Made by a program: the position numbers and the translations under genes. Positions 1-11,935 of a stretch of DNA of 64,000 nucleotides are shown here, in pieces (the first letter of the stretch is position 1; every line of letters begins with the position of its first letter). Below the pieces are notes generated by a model. The model searched no databases. It had not been told where the DNA came from and saw only the letters and a program-made list of their open reading frames with translations. This DNA comes from Stratiolaelaps scimitus (lineage: Eukaryota > Arthropoda > Arachnida > Mesostigmata > Laelapidae), in assembly GCA_019614645.1 (NCBI GenBank), contig JABWDB010000005.1:2946001-3010000 (forward strand), read 5' to 3'.

Positions 1-208
1 AGACAGGAAATTGTGGACGGGACAGTTTCGTCCGCTGTTTGCATAGCAGATATGAGAAGAAATGTGTGAAGGTGAACGTAAGTAGAGCAGATTGAATACG
101 ATCAGAAGTGATTCCAAAAGGCGTTCGAGACGGCCCACAACAGATGCAGCGTTGATCCAGTTGTGAAACTAAGCTTCGTGCGCTTCTCTTCATTTTTTCC
201 TTGTCTAG
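1..208. other. Left-edge stretch, probably intron of the decarboxylase gene
   Basis: No exon could be supported here. The next base downstream follows a pyrimidine-rich acceptor ending TTGTCTAG at 208, so this stretch is most likely intron. The missing 5' exons should encode the N-terminal barrel half with the PLP-binding lysine. Confidence 0.5.
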
Positions 209-1129
209 GTATTACGCCTAGCAGACAACTATTCCATCCAAGGCCTTCACTACCACATAGGCTCGTGTGTCCTTAATGAGCAGGTATGGAACGGTGGATT
301 TTGCCATTTCGTTTTTATGGCCGAATTGATCTCATCATACTGCAACGATAGCACCAGTGGTCGGTGGTGGTGATTGTATAACAATTAATGTTTCTTCTGC
401 CACCACACTCAAGGTTCTTTACCGGGCTCGCGAGGTTGTCCTTCGTTTGCTGGGACAACTCGAGCAGCGAGGAGAATTGAAGTCACGAATCGAGTACGTC
501 GATATTGGAGGCTCCCTTGGAGTCCCGTACGAGGACGGGCAGGTGGCAGTCGACATCCCTCGGGTACTTGACACCATAATCACACCTTTCATCAACCGGG
601 GTATGAATGATGGTTCACATGTCCATAGAGATCCATATATTTTCAGTATGGCTTTTACGGTCATGTTTTTATTATGCTGTGTATCACATACACCTTTATC
701 CTTTCTTCGCTTTTTCGAGAAGTTAAGCATTGTGAAATTGCAGTTCCTACAATAAAGCATGATTTGAATTGAAATTAAATTGAATTGACGTAAAATATAA
801 ATGTTTTCTCATTTTTTCAACATATATCGTATATATTATGCGTTATTACAACCAATTATAATTGTGTTCTGTTCGACACGATGTTTAGTAATCTCTCTCT
901 CTCACTTCTCGTTGACTTTAGGACTGAGAGTATTTCTCGAACCGGGTCGTGCAGTCGTTGCACAGAGTGCTCTACTGTTGACACGAGTCGAATACACAAA
1001 ATCAAGCGGTGGACGCCATTTCGCCCTTGTAGATGCTGCCATGACGTAAGCGCTTCTTTTTGCCCAAATGCATGTCTTCTTGAAGAATTCATATTTACTA
1101 ATCTGAGAGAAAAAGCAGAACGTCGAGTA

Positions 1130-1176
<47 letters not shown>

Positions 1177-2925
1177 ATATATATGAAGCAACCACGTCAT
1201 TGGGCCAGCTTTTAGTACGATTGCCGCATTCGTATATATCCTATAATCGATGCCGGCCTAACCCGAGTTCTCCTCTGATTGTTCAGCGATTTCATTCGTC
1301 CTGCTCTGTACGGGGCGTATCACCGCATCATTCCCGAGTGCGAGCCACCTCCCGCGCTCGCTGTCGTCCCGAGTGCTTCTGCGAGCCCTCTGTCAGCGAA
1401 TTTACACTCGAACGGCCACACGGCCCACGGTCATTGCCAGTTCGGTGCGTCACCGCACGATATCGCCGTTCGAACTACGAGCATCGATCGCCGAAAGACG
1501 GAAGGTTTACGTTTACCGTCGGTGTCGCCAGATGAGGAACGCCGGCCAGTGCCGAGCCCTCGACTATCGCGGAGATTGATCGGCAGCAGAGAGGAAGACA
1601 GCAACAATAACGCTATCAAGATTAACACCAATAACAACAACAGCAACAACAGCAACAATGATAGCAACAACAACAACAAGTCGGAATTTAGACTCGATGT
1701 CATGTCCTCGGATCTTCGTGGTTCGCGAGAGTCGTTAGACGGCCTCCTCTCAGAGATGCAGGGCAGCCGTTTGTTCAAGAAGCAACAAGCACCCCCTGTG
1801 CCACCAACGCCAAGTCCGCGACTTCGCCGCCGGCCCAGCGGTGAATTGAATGTCAGCACGCTTCCGTACGATATCGTTGGGCCGGTATGCGAGTGTGCGG
1901 ATTTTCTTGGCCTGCAGGTATGTTTCTAGTAATCCATATAGTTAATAATAATAATAATAGTAGAGTCTACCGTTATTATCTTAGATACGATTAGGGGAGA
2001 CAACGACAATCACACCCGAGTTACAGTTAAATATTATCGACCAAATTAAGCCAACATTGCGCGCAAAGAGAACCATGGCTGTGTGATACGCAAACACAGC
2101 GTGATCTTTGTGATTCAATATGCTATAGTTATTTGGCAAAAAAAATGTCTCCAGCGAATTGTTATTTTGCATTATCCTTGGCTGCAGGCCACAATAAAAA
2201 TAAAACCTGAAATGTAAATTAATCAACGGAGACAAGTTGCTTATCGTCAACGCAAACAAACGTTTCCGGCTCGCTTGGCGAAGACGACACCGGAGCACGA
2301 TGTGTTAATGTAATTATTGTCCTGTTCTTGACAAACAGTACACTGTGTTGTTTTCGTCCTAGCGATAAACGTTTGAGTATATCGACGTTGGCCAACAAGT
2401 CCTGCCTTTCGTGTGTCCTGTTTTTTCAGCGTGTCCTTCCAGTTCTGCATGAAGGAGATCTTCTCGCCGTGGCAGACGTTGGAGCATACGGGTATAGCAT
2501 GGCCTCGAATTATAATTCCCGCTGCAGGCCAGCACAGGTAGGCAAGGCTCACTCCGATCTAACCACGTGGTGTCGACGAGCAATAGCATGCATATTAGTA
2601 TATGGAACGCAGATATACATAGATGTGTATGTGAGTCCTGCATCTAGTAATCTGTTCCGGGAAGCTCGATGAATTTTGAATTCCATCTATCTCGGGGCAA
2701 GGCTAAATAAAAAGATTTATATTACACACTGTATTCTGATCCTTTGGGTGTTAATTGACATTGAGTAAGCCTGATAAAAAGTGCAATATACACAATAAAG
2801 GTGTATACCTTATTTTCTAGGTTATGGTGCTTAAAAATGGCACCGTCAAGCTAATGAGCCGCCGCGAGATGCTAGAAGATCAGCTCATGTTAGAACGGAA
2901 CCTCCAAAGTTTCGAGATGACGTGA
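209..2925 (+). CDS. Diaminopimelate decarboxylase-like PLP enzyme (3' part, six exons)
   Basis: Fold-III PLP decarboxylase of the LysA/DapDC type. The family removes CO2 from meso-diaminopimelate to give lysine. Proposed exons: 209-283, 414-600, 922-1045, 1287-1917, 2430-2537, 2821-2925; all joins keep phase. Motifs in order: HIGS (exon 1), [10 protein letters not shown] (exon 2), FLEPGR and FALVDAAM (exon 3), DFIRPALY and [11 protein letters not shown] (exon 4), HEGDLLAV and [14 protein letters not shown] (exon 5), and a short tail ending in TGA. HIGS, the glycine loop, EPGR, the active-site Cys-Glu and the GAY tyrosine are all kept, so the enzyme looks functional. The Cys-Glu context (GPxCExxDFLG) favours DapDC over ornithine decarboxylase (CDxxD). 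The PLP lysine lies off the left edge. Exon 4 holds a large Asn-rich insertion. The acceptor at 411-413 (AAG) is the weakest junction. The spliced structure argues against bacterial contamination. The substrate in an animal is unknown. Confidence 0.85.
1133..1184. repeat. (TA)n microsatellite in a decarboxylase intron
   Basis: About 50 bases of alternating AT with a single TTT interruption, 100 bases before the exon at 1287. Confidence 0.95.
1342..1860 (+). other. Low-complexity insertion inside the decarboxylase CDS
   Basis: About 173 codons stay in frame between the IIPEC and LPYDIVGP motifs, where bacterial DapDC has only a short linker. The stretch contains an AAC/AGC triplet tract (about 1602-1680) coding Asn/Ser runs, then a Pro/Arg-rich piece just before the DIVGP motif. 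It is open in the gene frame with no obvious internal donor/acceptor pair, so I read it as coding; an unrecognised intron is the alternative. Confidence 0.6.
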
Positions 2926-3037
2926 AGCCGGGCTGGCCAGCATTGGCTTCGCCAGCGCAAACTGCCGCCAAATGACGGCTGAACTACTTAAATATCAGCT
3001 GTGTGATGAAATCGACCACCGTTGTATCTAAAGGCAT

Positions 3038-3050
3038 AATAAAGAATAAA
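3038..3050 (+). terminator. Poly(A) signals of the decarboxylase gene
   Basis: Two AATAAA hexamers (3038-3043 and 3045-3050) lie about 115 bases after the TGA at 2923-2925, a normal 3' UTR distance. Confidence 0.6.
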
Positions 3051-4287
3051 TTATGGAGTAGATGCCACCATGTGTGCGGTTTTGTTTGATTACTCCTCTA
3101 TAGCATGACGAGCACATCGTTGTCTGCCAGCTAAATATATGTATAAATTACAATTTGCATTGACTTTGAGGCAAATTGATGTGGCTCCATATGCTTGGGA
3201 TAGCAATTACCGTATGAAGCATTGTGAAAAGGTCCTCTAGTCACGAACTAAATAGGTTTTCAGAAACCATGATACCTTTCATGGTGGTTCTTTTCATATA
3301 ATAAACGTGGTGTTATCGAAGAAAATCCGATTCGCCTCACTTCGCGAAACTGATGATAAGTCAGTGCACAAGCTCTTCTTAAACAGAACGAACACTATAA
3401 AGCAATAATAATAATACTAATAATAAAAACAACAACAGAGATTTCTCCAAGTGTTCGACAAATGTACATGATTTATTTTCAGGAAATGCGCGCATGCATC
3501 GTCCATCGGCGGCACCGTTCCCCGTCAGGGGCCTCCCCCCTTCGGAGCCATTGTAGAACACTACCCCACGAGCTTCCGGTAGCAGCAATAATAATCATAA
3601 TAATAATCGTCATCATCTTCACAAGAAGACGAAGAAGAGGAAGAAGAAGAAGAATGGACAAAAATGATCAATTGATTGTAACCTTCAATCATCATTATAA
3701 CAATGACAATCAATGAGAATTGTGTAGCGTAGCAATCGACAATCGTAACGGTGCCATCAATAATAATAACAATAATAATTACCAGCATAATAATCTAAAC
3801 AATAATAATAATTATGATAATTATTATTATCGGGGAAAAATGAATAGAAAAGCGGCGGATGAAACCTTTACATCGACTTCATCATCCCCCAGCAGTATTG
3901 AACACATTGTTTCGCGTTTCTTTGACAGTGTTGAATTTTTCGAGTGTTGTTGTTGTTGTCGTCGTCGTTATCATTATTGTATTGAGTGTAATCATCTCGT
4001 TGTTTGTGCGTGAGATGAGGCTACAACGAGGTCGTTGATCAGCAGCATTCGTTGTGTGCTGTACAATGAGATTTTACGGTGATTAGGCAGTCGTTCGGTT
4101 CGTTTTCGGTGGCAGCAAAGATATCGGTGACAATTGCGTTCTCCGCGGAGACACACACAGCGTGCTCGCGATGGTCGAACGAGATTGGGGTGGCCAGCGG
4201 AGTAGTGGACATCTGCGATGATGATACGTCGTCCGCCGGCGTCATCGTGGGTTGCGCGAAGGTTGATAGCAGCAACCCGACGAATAC

Positions 4288-4288
<1 letters not shown>

Positions 4289-4322
<34 letters not shown>

Positions 4323-4328
4323 TATATA
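4289..4328. repeat. (TA)n microsatellite
   Basis: About 40 bases of alternating TA with one TG interruption, in intergenic DNA. Confidence 0.95.
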
Positions 4329-4709
4329 GATGGGCAGGCATCGTTCGTCTCGCTCTCCATCGCGTCGGTGGTTGGTGACTTGGGTTGGTGGTAGATTTAC
4401 TATTCCCTTAATAAACGGCAACTTGTTTATAAATGTTCATTTCGATAGTGAATCAGTGTGAGTGTGTGTGTTTGTGTGTGTGTATGTGTATATGATGTGG
4501 GCGTCGTGTAGATAGGTAGTGTTACGATCGAAGCCAAGTTTTTAGCTGCTCACTGCACGAGCAGACGTTAGCGAGATGATCTCTAGGGGGCGACATGGTG
4601 ATTTATGGCTACGGTAGGACACACAGTTTGTTCTTTGTGACCACCACAAAAAATAGAATCTATTGAGAGTCGCCGCAGTGGGAATGCCGGATGAGAACAG
4701 TTCACTGTC

Positions 4710-4715
4710 TTTATT
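4710..4715 (-). terminator. Candidate poly(A) signal of the muscle LIM gene
   Basis: TTTATT on the plus strand reads AATAAA on the minus strand, about 330 bases beyond the stop codon at 5044-5046. Confidence 0.4.
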
Positions 4716-5043
4716 TTTTTTTCATTAATTTTTCTTATCGCTTTACTATAGACACATGGCGTCGTTCGTTCCACGCTCTCTTCTGGGTCGCACAAGCAAG
4801 CGCTCATGAGCTACCATTGACCTCGATCGTTAAGCATGGATCGGACATAGATCGACATGGCGTAACCTATCAAGTTCAAAGCATTCAAAGGGCAGCTCGG
4901 TGCGGCCGGCACGACGAGCCAGCTTGTCATGATGGCAATACAGCTGATCTTTGGGTTTAACAAAATGTCGTTGTTGACTATATCGTTGGTCGATGACTCC
5001 GCAACTTGGGGCCATTTGATGAGTACAGGTCGTGTTTGCCGGT

Positions 5044-8000
5044 TTACTGAGGCTTCGGGGGTACGGCCGTGATCGGGCTCTTGTTCATAACTAGCAAGTT
5101 GATGAACTTGGAGTTCATGCCGTAGTACGGGTCCATGGGCTTGTTGGCGGCAGATTCCTGGTTGCCGAAGTTCTCACCCTGCCGATAGAGAAAACAGCGG
5201 GAGAGCGGAAAAAGCACCGTGTTAGCGAAAATGCATAAACGCACAGACTAGAATTTGAACTTCAGCTTCGAGCAGCCGTTATTGCTGCTGGTCTAAGTTG
5301 CAGACTTTCGTATCGACGATATAACACTGGAGATATCTGCTGAGGTTACAAGATGAAAGTATTTATTTGAAAACAACTAACAGTGATTTATTATTTAGCG
5401 AGAAATAGAGATATACATTCGCGGAGCACATTGGCGATGCTCATTGTCAAAAGTCCACGCTCACCTTGTCCATGTTAAGGGTGCCTGCTCCGCAGCCGAA
5501 ACCAACTCCCTTGGGGCCAAATTTGCGCGAGTAGCAGATCTTGCACCACAAGTCACCGTTGTGCTCCGTCGAGTTGGTCGAGTCCAACCTCTTCTTGCAG
5601 AGTCCTACAAATCGGTGAAAAGCACAACACAAGCAAATTGTAATCGAAGCAGAACAATCGCCACAACCAGCCCAGCAACGGTGCGAACATATGACCCCCC
5701 CCCTCCCGATTGGTTGTCACTGCTTGGGATCTCCACCGTTGCACATTTGCATTTAGAGGTCCGTCTTACGAAGCAATGCTAAAAGCAGTACCGTGGACAC
5801 GAAAACCTTTAAGGGTTACCCTTCTATCAACAAAAATCGCCGCTTCGGTAACAGGCGGCAGAAAACAAACACACAGAAGTGGACAGTGCAAATCAAGTGA
5901 TAATATGCCACTGATTGACGTGAAATGATGATATGATATTGATTTAACTCCAATCAAAAATGTGACTTCTATCTCTTCTCTGTGTTGTTCAGCTGTTCTG
6001 CCGAGTTGTGGAACTACTGTCCGTCCTGAGTATTGCTGGCTCGCCAGGATGTGCGACTCACCGCAGGTGAAGCAGATCTTGTGCCATTTGGCGCCAGCGG
6101 CAAGCATTTCCTCCGCGGCAAATACCTGCAAAGAATTATAGAATTGAGTTGTGTTGTCTAACTTTTGCATCTAACGGTACACTAGATGGCCGCCGAACAA
6201 ATTCAATAAGCTCAGGATATTTCGCAACACACATCGTCGCCTCTCAGTGATAATTTTTGCCGCTGGTTATTTTTTTTGAGGACAGACTGTTTCTCTTGTG
6301 GACGTGTAGAATCCCTATTTGAGATCAGGCAGAACCTGAATGCTATTATCATTAAGATATTGAATACATCTTGAGTTGATGTGGCTGGCGGTTGATGAAG
6401 TTGATCTCTCGATTAATCTTCTTTCTTCCTTCTGCAGAGGAGGAAACCCTGTATATTCTCTATATTTAACTAAACATCTGCGAGTAGCCCAGGCGTCGCT
6501 TGCAGAAGACATCGAGATAAAGGTAAAAGTTGGTTTATTAAAGGAGCTGCAATTTTACAATGCTTAAGCTCTCTTAAGGTGAGATAGATAAATTCTAGTC
6601 TACATTGTACCGCATGTGAAATTGCTCGTATCACAGGGACAGGATTTCCTGGGCGCAGCGTGATTTGAAGAAGAGCCAATTCTTTAAACGGCATACGCAA
6701 GAATTTCCCTAAAATATCATATAAGCTCGACTTCCATTCGCAGATGCACTCGTAACTGTGCTGCTCTTGGCGTCTTTCCCATTACGGGGGCGATTGTTAC
6801 ATCTCACACCTGTTGAGGGGACATTCAGAGAATACCGGTTGGGGCAAGAAGCCAGTAGAGATGGTCGAATAGACCTCTGGCGGGGCCAAATTTGGTTCAC
6901 ACAGCGCCCACGTGTCCTTGGCAAAGGGACGTCGCTCGCAAAAACCAGACACTAAAATGCTAAACCTCTCACGACCTTGAACGACCTGCCAAGTGTGCTC
7001 AACGCCTGTCGCTGTGAAAGGCTAGAATTACAAGGCGACACTTTATAAACAGGACGTTCGGTCTTGCTATCACTGCCGCCACTCTTTGCCTTGCATACAA
7101 CTCTACTATGGGACCCGGCGGGCGAGTAGACCAAAGGCTCGGAAGGCAAACACGATTCGCCTAACTGTGGCGAGTGTGTACGTGTGTGTGCGCGTGTCTA
7201 AATGAGCCTGGTCAGGCGAAGGTTCTCTGCAGCAAATGACTCCAGGCAAATATATATATATATATATACGGAATTACTCAGGCTGTAATGGCCACTGTTT
7301 CAGTTCTTCCAGTCTGGCAGTCCTGCATAACTGCGCTGAAAAACATCTCGCCGTGTGTGCGATCTCGATACGATCTAGCGCAGCTTAACAATTATCATAT
7401 ACTGTCTCGCTATCAAGCGGCCAGTTCAGCTGCGATCTGTTATTGTGCCTTGCTCGGGGCGAGTTGGCAGTTCTCCTGCATTGTGGGTGCGTGAATCAGA
7501 GGATTAAGAGGAAGAGGAAGAAGCAAAAGCCACGTAAATGCATGAACAAAAAAATAAAATTCTTCGACGAGGTCTGAGACAATATGACACCGTTTTTGTA
7601 CATTGTAAACAGAATAGTATTCACTGAAACGGTTGTTTGAGGTGAACCAAAGATTCAGTCATAATCACACGTTTTGTAGGTTTTGCAAAATCGATATGAA
7701 TGGCGAAGTGAGTTAGATGACCTAGTGGTGAGCGTCTTTGGTTGCTAAACAGGAGAGGACGTGCGGCCTGGGTTCAAATCCTGCCAGGGAAGCTATTAGA
7801 ACTTTAAACGATACGAGGCCTGTCACATCAGGGAGGAAGGGAACTGCTGGGAGTCAGCTCAGCGAATGTCGCCGTTGTCGAGTCGATTGCGATTCGCCTG
7901 CTCACTCCGGAGATCGCACGGCGCTACTCACATGATCGATACGTAGCTACACCCATTTTGTCCGTCTCCACACCTGGCGCTAAGGACCTCAGGGTTTCGG

Positions 8001-8324
8001 GCCAACGCAAAACCTGTCTTGGACCCAATAGAGAAGCATGGCTTGGAACAGGATTCGGCTACCCAACACGCATACCGCCACAGGAAAGCCTAACAGCGTC
8101 ACGCTATATAACGAGGACGGGGCTTAAACCGGTGACGATGCTTTGGCTATAACGAGGGCCAAAGTGTGGCACAGGTTGGTTCGTGCAGAGACTCGTCGTT
8201 CTATTTAAACTGCAGTCCTAAAGCAGTAGTTAGGGTCAGCATGGGTTTTGTTTGCGGGTTCCATTTCTCTCACCTGGTGACCGCATTTTGGGCAGCGGGC
8301 CGCTTCGGTGGCTTGGAAAGGCAT
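5044..8324 (-). CDS. Mlp60A: Muscle LIM protein, single LIM domain (Mlp/CSRP family)
   Basis: Exons in transcript order: 8274-8324, 6062-6125, 5465-5604, 5044-5178; these sum to 390 nt, or 129 aa. The start reads MPFQATEAARCPKCGHQ, the typical MLP/CRP N-terminus. The LIM zinc ligands are all present: C11, C14, H32, C35, C38, C41, C59, C62. After the LIM comes the glycine-rich KFGPKGVGFG segment of CRP proteins, then a tail (GENFGNQ ... PPKPQ) that I do not recognise. Every join keeps phase; for example the Gly codon after CFTC is split across exons 2 and 3. Family knowledge: muscle LIM proteins sit at Z-discs and in nuclei and support myogenesis. At 129 aa this matches a single-LIM paralogue such as fly Mlp60A, not the multi-LIM Mlp84B, so the symbol is by similarity. 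The first intron is about 2.1 kb and holds SINE-like sequence. Confidence 0.92.
5713..5815 (+). mobile_element. SINE family B fragment (intron of the muscle LIM gene)
   Basis: Shares the segment CCACCGTTGCACATTTGCAT, a GTCCGTCTTACGAAGCAATG-like stretch and ACCGTGGAC with copies near 12.4, 24.8 and 51.3 kb. A tRNA B-box-like TGGGATCTCCACC precedes it. The element is truncated. Confidence 0.6.
6533..6605 (-). mobile_element. SINE family A 3' tail
   Basis: The minus strand reads AAGCATTGTAAAATTGCAGC followed by TCCTTTAATAAACC. This matches the 3' tail of the fuller copy at 51.5 kb and the fragment near 0.73 kb. It lies in the first intron of the muscle LIM gene. Confidence 0.6.
7250..7268. repeat. 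(TA)n microsatellite
   Basis: Short uninterrupted TA run inside the first intron of the muscle LIM gene. Confidence 0.9.
7711..7800 (+). mobile_element. tRNA-derived SINE-like sequence
   Basis: An A-box-like CCTAGTGGTGAGCG (7721-7734) is followed about 35 bases later by a B-box-like GGGTTCAAATCCTG (7770-7783). No acceptor stem or anticodon arm folds convincingly, so this is a tRNA-derived element, not a tRNA gene. Confidence 0.5.
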
Positions 8325-11300
8325 GATGAACGGATGGAATGGGCGCTGACTTGAGGTCGGACGAAACTGGGCAGGCGCGGGTCACTCTACTGTGGTGAAC
8401 AAAGGCCCAAAATGACAAGAACAAAAAAACAATATTAGAAATTACTGGATAGTAGCATTGTTTTTAAAATATTTATAGAAATATATAAATATAAAGAAAA
8501 TAATAAAAAACAATATAAACATTTTTTTAAATTATATATAATATATATAATAAAAAATGTACGAGATAAAGGTAATGAAAGAATAAAATATATACATAAC
8601 ATCTGCATAGAATATAACATATAAGTAAGGACACGTGCTCGTGAGTGCTGTGTAACAAAAAATTCAATCATCTCTTGGTAATAGTCAAGCAGCAAGATCT
8701 TGTTTCATGCATTTGATGGAAGCCACTTTCCGCAGATCTTCATGGAAATGCACAACTTTGTGACGATGCTTACCATTGACCAAGCAGGAGCTGGTCAATG
8801 ACTATATATATATATATATATTTCCGTCACAAGGCAACAAGGAAGAGCCGTCCACATTATATAATTGTATATAACACGAAGACGATACAAGGGTCAGGTG
8901 CAAGTCAGTAACGCACAAATCAGTTAAGAGAAGATGTTTTAAACAAGAGCTGCTTCGCCATCGTTCCTGCTGATATAGTTTTAATCTATGTATCGCATTT
9001 TATACCTTCACCGGACGGACGTTGAAGTTTAACAGTAAAAATGATATGGTGGTCGAAATGATTAAACTATTAACTTGGACCCTCGGATTTATTATATTAC
9101 GAGATATCTGAACCTTCTATTCGCTTTCTATTTGGCCTATACCGAGTAAGGTAAATAACATAGTATTGTCTAGTTCACTTAGGCGCCATTAATTAGCTCC
9201 CGTCGATCTGGGAGATGAGGCAACTGTGGGCGGACGCCTTTAAAGAGAGCGACCTCGCATGGTGACAGCATGAGGGCAGGTCCACTCTCGCTAGTGGCTC
9301 CCGGTACACTATTGATCGTGATTCTTTGTGAGGATACTAATCGATCAGATTTTGTGCAGAGCATTGCAAATTCGTCCCTGCTCGAATTGCTCTGGTAAAG
9401 GGGAAACGAGGTTTATTGAACCCAGCTCAAATAGGCGGCAGTTGTAACAGCATTGCGCAAAGAAATTGTACTGCGATTATCGTAATTGTAACTTTCAGAA
9501 GAGTGCACCTCTCCGGGCTTCGAAGCTTCGGTATAAACTGAGTGGGTATCGCTCTGAACAGGCACAAGCGCGGGCAAAACTGCCAATAATGACTATACAA
9601 TGACTACGATACAAGGGCAGGCAAGAAAATTAAGAAGAACACTCGAAACTCATCTCCCCTCGAGTCTGGGAGACCACTATACGAACACACAATCCTCGAA
9701 TGCAAACGCAGAAAAGAGAGAATCCATCCGCAATATCAATTCTCACGTCAAGCCACAAGACGGTCTACGCTAATGGCCGTCTCTCGGGAGTCGCAAACGA
9801 AAAAGATCTCCACAAAAAAAATTCCCCAAAACGACACCAGCGATGCACGACGCGGAAGAACTTTAAGCAAGTTAACTTGAAACCAGCAACACCCATGGCG
9901 GCGGACAATGAGGCACCATGGGGCACGTATTTCTACGTGACCGTTCCTTGAGCACTACACTGCAAACACACACGACTCGCGATCTCCTCTTCTGAGTCCC
10001 TTGTGCGCTCCTCAGCTTCCAGCAGCCGTCTCGTGCTCGTCCTGCGGACGACGAACAGCGCGGTCGACGTAGGCAGCGCGAACGGCGTCGCTCGGATAAC
10101 TCACTTAACTCGCCGGTGCCGGGTGGAAATGCGGTTAGTTGTACGGTTGCGAATGCCGAACAGACGTGCACAGGGCCAGCGATCGAACGTCACCGTTTAC
10201 TACTTAGGTTGGTATCCACTCGGGCAGCGGGCACAACAAGTGGCCAGCAGAGGCAGTCGTACTAGAAGCAGCAGTGGTAGTAATTACGGTTGTGATAGGT
10301 AAGCTATCCATGCATGTGACCGGTGGTGTCGGGCTCACGGTACCTCGACCGAAGCTAGCGATCTGGCAGTGGTTGCTGTTGGTTCGGCCGTATTTGAGCG
10401 GACACAAGAGCCGCCGCGCGGCCCGGAAAGGGAAATGGAGGAGCGGGGCAAACTGGCGGTGACCAACGAAACGAACACCGTCCCCCGATTGCCTGTGGCT
10501 ATAGCCGGCCCTGGTTGTTGGCGCTGGTTCCGGGTTGACCGTTAGAGCCGGAGAAGGGGCAAGCATGGGCGGGCTATCGGGCCACCAGCTCGCCTTGAGC
10601 GTCGACGACACCGGCCTCGGACCCGCACAGAACCACAAGACGAGTAGGAGCAACCACAACACTCGCAGTAACAACAGGAGGACCATCTCTCCAGCCTCTC
10701 CAGTTCACGGTAGACGCATTCGAGAACGGGCTGTGCGGGACGGGCGGCAAGCGAATCCATCCGTACGACGTACAACTAGCGACATAGATGGAACAGTTAA
10801 CGGCTTGGTGCCCATTGACACGAGTCCGTTCGCATACGCCTTCACACGGCTGGCGAGTTTATCGATAGTTTGCAACCGATCGCATCGTACCCACGATATG
10901 TTTCTGGTAGTCAAGATAGTCACTGTCACAGAAGACATGATTCTGCCAACAGGTTTAGAACACAACGAAACATCTAACATCACGAGCTTACGTATAGCTG
11001 CATACATAGATAGCTACACACACACTACACGCATACTCGCAGATGAGGCCACTTAACGGGACTACGAGCTGGCGAAGGTCACCACCAAACGACGATGAGC
11101 CGATGAAGGCCATCACGTATTGCTAAATATGATGATATAATGTATCTATACTCAGTGGAAGCTGTTAAACGGGGAAGGCCCCTGCTTCTGGTCGACTGTG
11201 AGGACCGAACATAGAATCTCGCATACGGTCATATCTACGAACAAAGGCAAATACGCTAGATGGAAATATCCGCATTATAAGCCTATCTGTGCGTACAGCT

Positions 11301-11825
11301 TCCCCTGCCGACGAAATGCATGATCCGACACCTCAGTTCGGCTGACACATGAAAACAAGCCGATAAAACAATTTCGTATCCTGGAGGTCCGTCTCAAACG
11401 AGTCAGACCGGAGCATTGGAAGGAGTAAAATCCTCAATGAATAATGCCATAAGGCGACCCCGGAGACCTGTTATTCCCATGTTACATTATGCATTCCCAT
11501 GTTACAGGGCAATAGTCATAAGGCTATTATAGATGTTCTCCACACAAATGCTTGATGTATATGACTCTGTTCCAAAGACCTCTTTGCCGCCCCAAGGCTT
11601 TGAGGTCGCCCAGCCGACACTGACTTGTATCTCAGAGCAAAGCCCCCAAGTGTCCTCCCTTATCAGCACCTATGGCATCAGCGTTATTATATGGAACACA
11701 TTGCGGACAAACGACCTCAAGGGCACGATTGTTGTAAATGGTTCTTCAAATTGGCTTTATGCTCCACTCACCAACCAGTATCATCACCCCTATATCACTG
11801 CAGGCATAGCATGATTATAAATTTT

Positions 11826-11935
11826 CAGGGCTGACCCTCAGCCGACATTTAACGTCCACGGTACAACTGCTTTTGGCATAAGACTTCATAAGACGAACAA
11901 CTTCGTTAAATGTTGGCTGAGCGTCATGTCCAGAA
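11826..11935 (-). mobile_element. SINE family B 3' tails in inverted arrangement
   Basis: GACCCTCAGCCGACATTTAA at the left is mirrored about 65 bases later by TTAAATGTTGGCTGAGCGTC. The first half continues into GTCCACGGTAC, the conserved 3' part of family B. This could be a nested or head-to-head insertion, or a hairpin-forming derivative. Confidence 0.5.

Larger units (their letters stand above)
3051..5043. other. Convergent intergenic region with triplet microsatellites
   Basis: No convincing gene. The decarboxylase gene ends to the left and the muscle LIM gene ends to the right, so both 3' UTRs point inward. About 3404-3440 and 3580-3840 hold ATA/AAT and GAA/AAG triplet repeats that create spurious poly-Asn, poly-Ser and poly-Ile frames. 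Confidence 0.6.

Noticed and set aside
1279..1341. Plus ORF start ATG at 1279 as the start of a separate gene
   Set aside because: The frame is the decarboxylase exon entered at 1287 after a CAG acceptor. The upstream codons are intron.
7770..7783. Possible tRNA gene (B-box match)
   Set aside because: No acceptor stem or anticodon loop could be paired; repeated similar sequences point to tRNA-derived SINEs.
8166..8424. ORFs on both strands over the first muscle LIM exon
   Set aside because: They are shadows. The real 17-codon exon (8274-8324) is in another minus frame, shown by the CPKCG motif and the phase-0 donor.
10204..10686. Minus ORF of 160 codons with a leucine-rich signal-like start
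   Set aside because: The leucine run comes from a CAACAA/AGCAGC-type repeat. The rest has no recognisable motif and the opposite strand is open too.
11533..11834. Possible reverse-transcriptase fragment (LDVYDSVPKTSL)
   Set aside because: One short RT-like string without neighbouring motifs is too weak.
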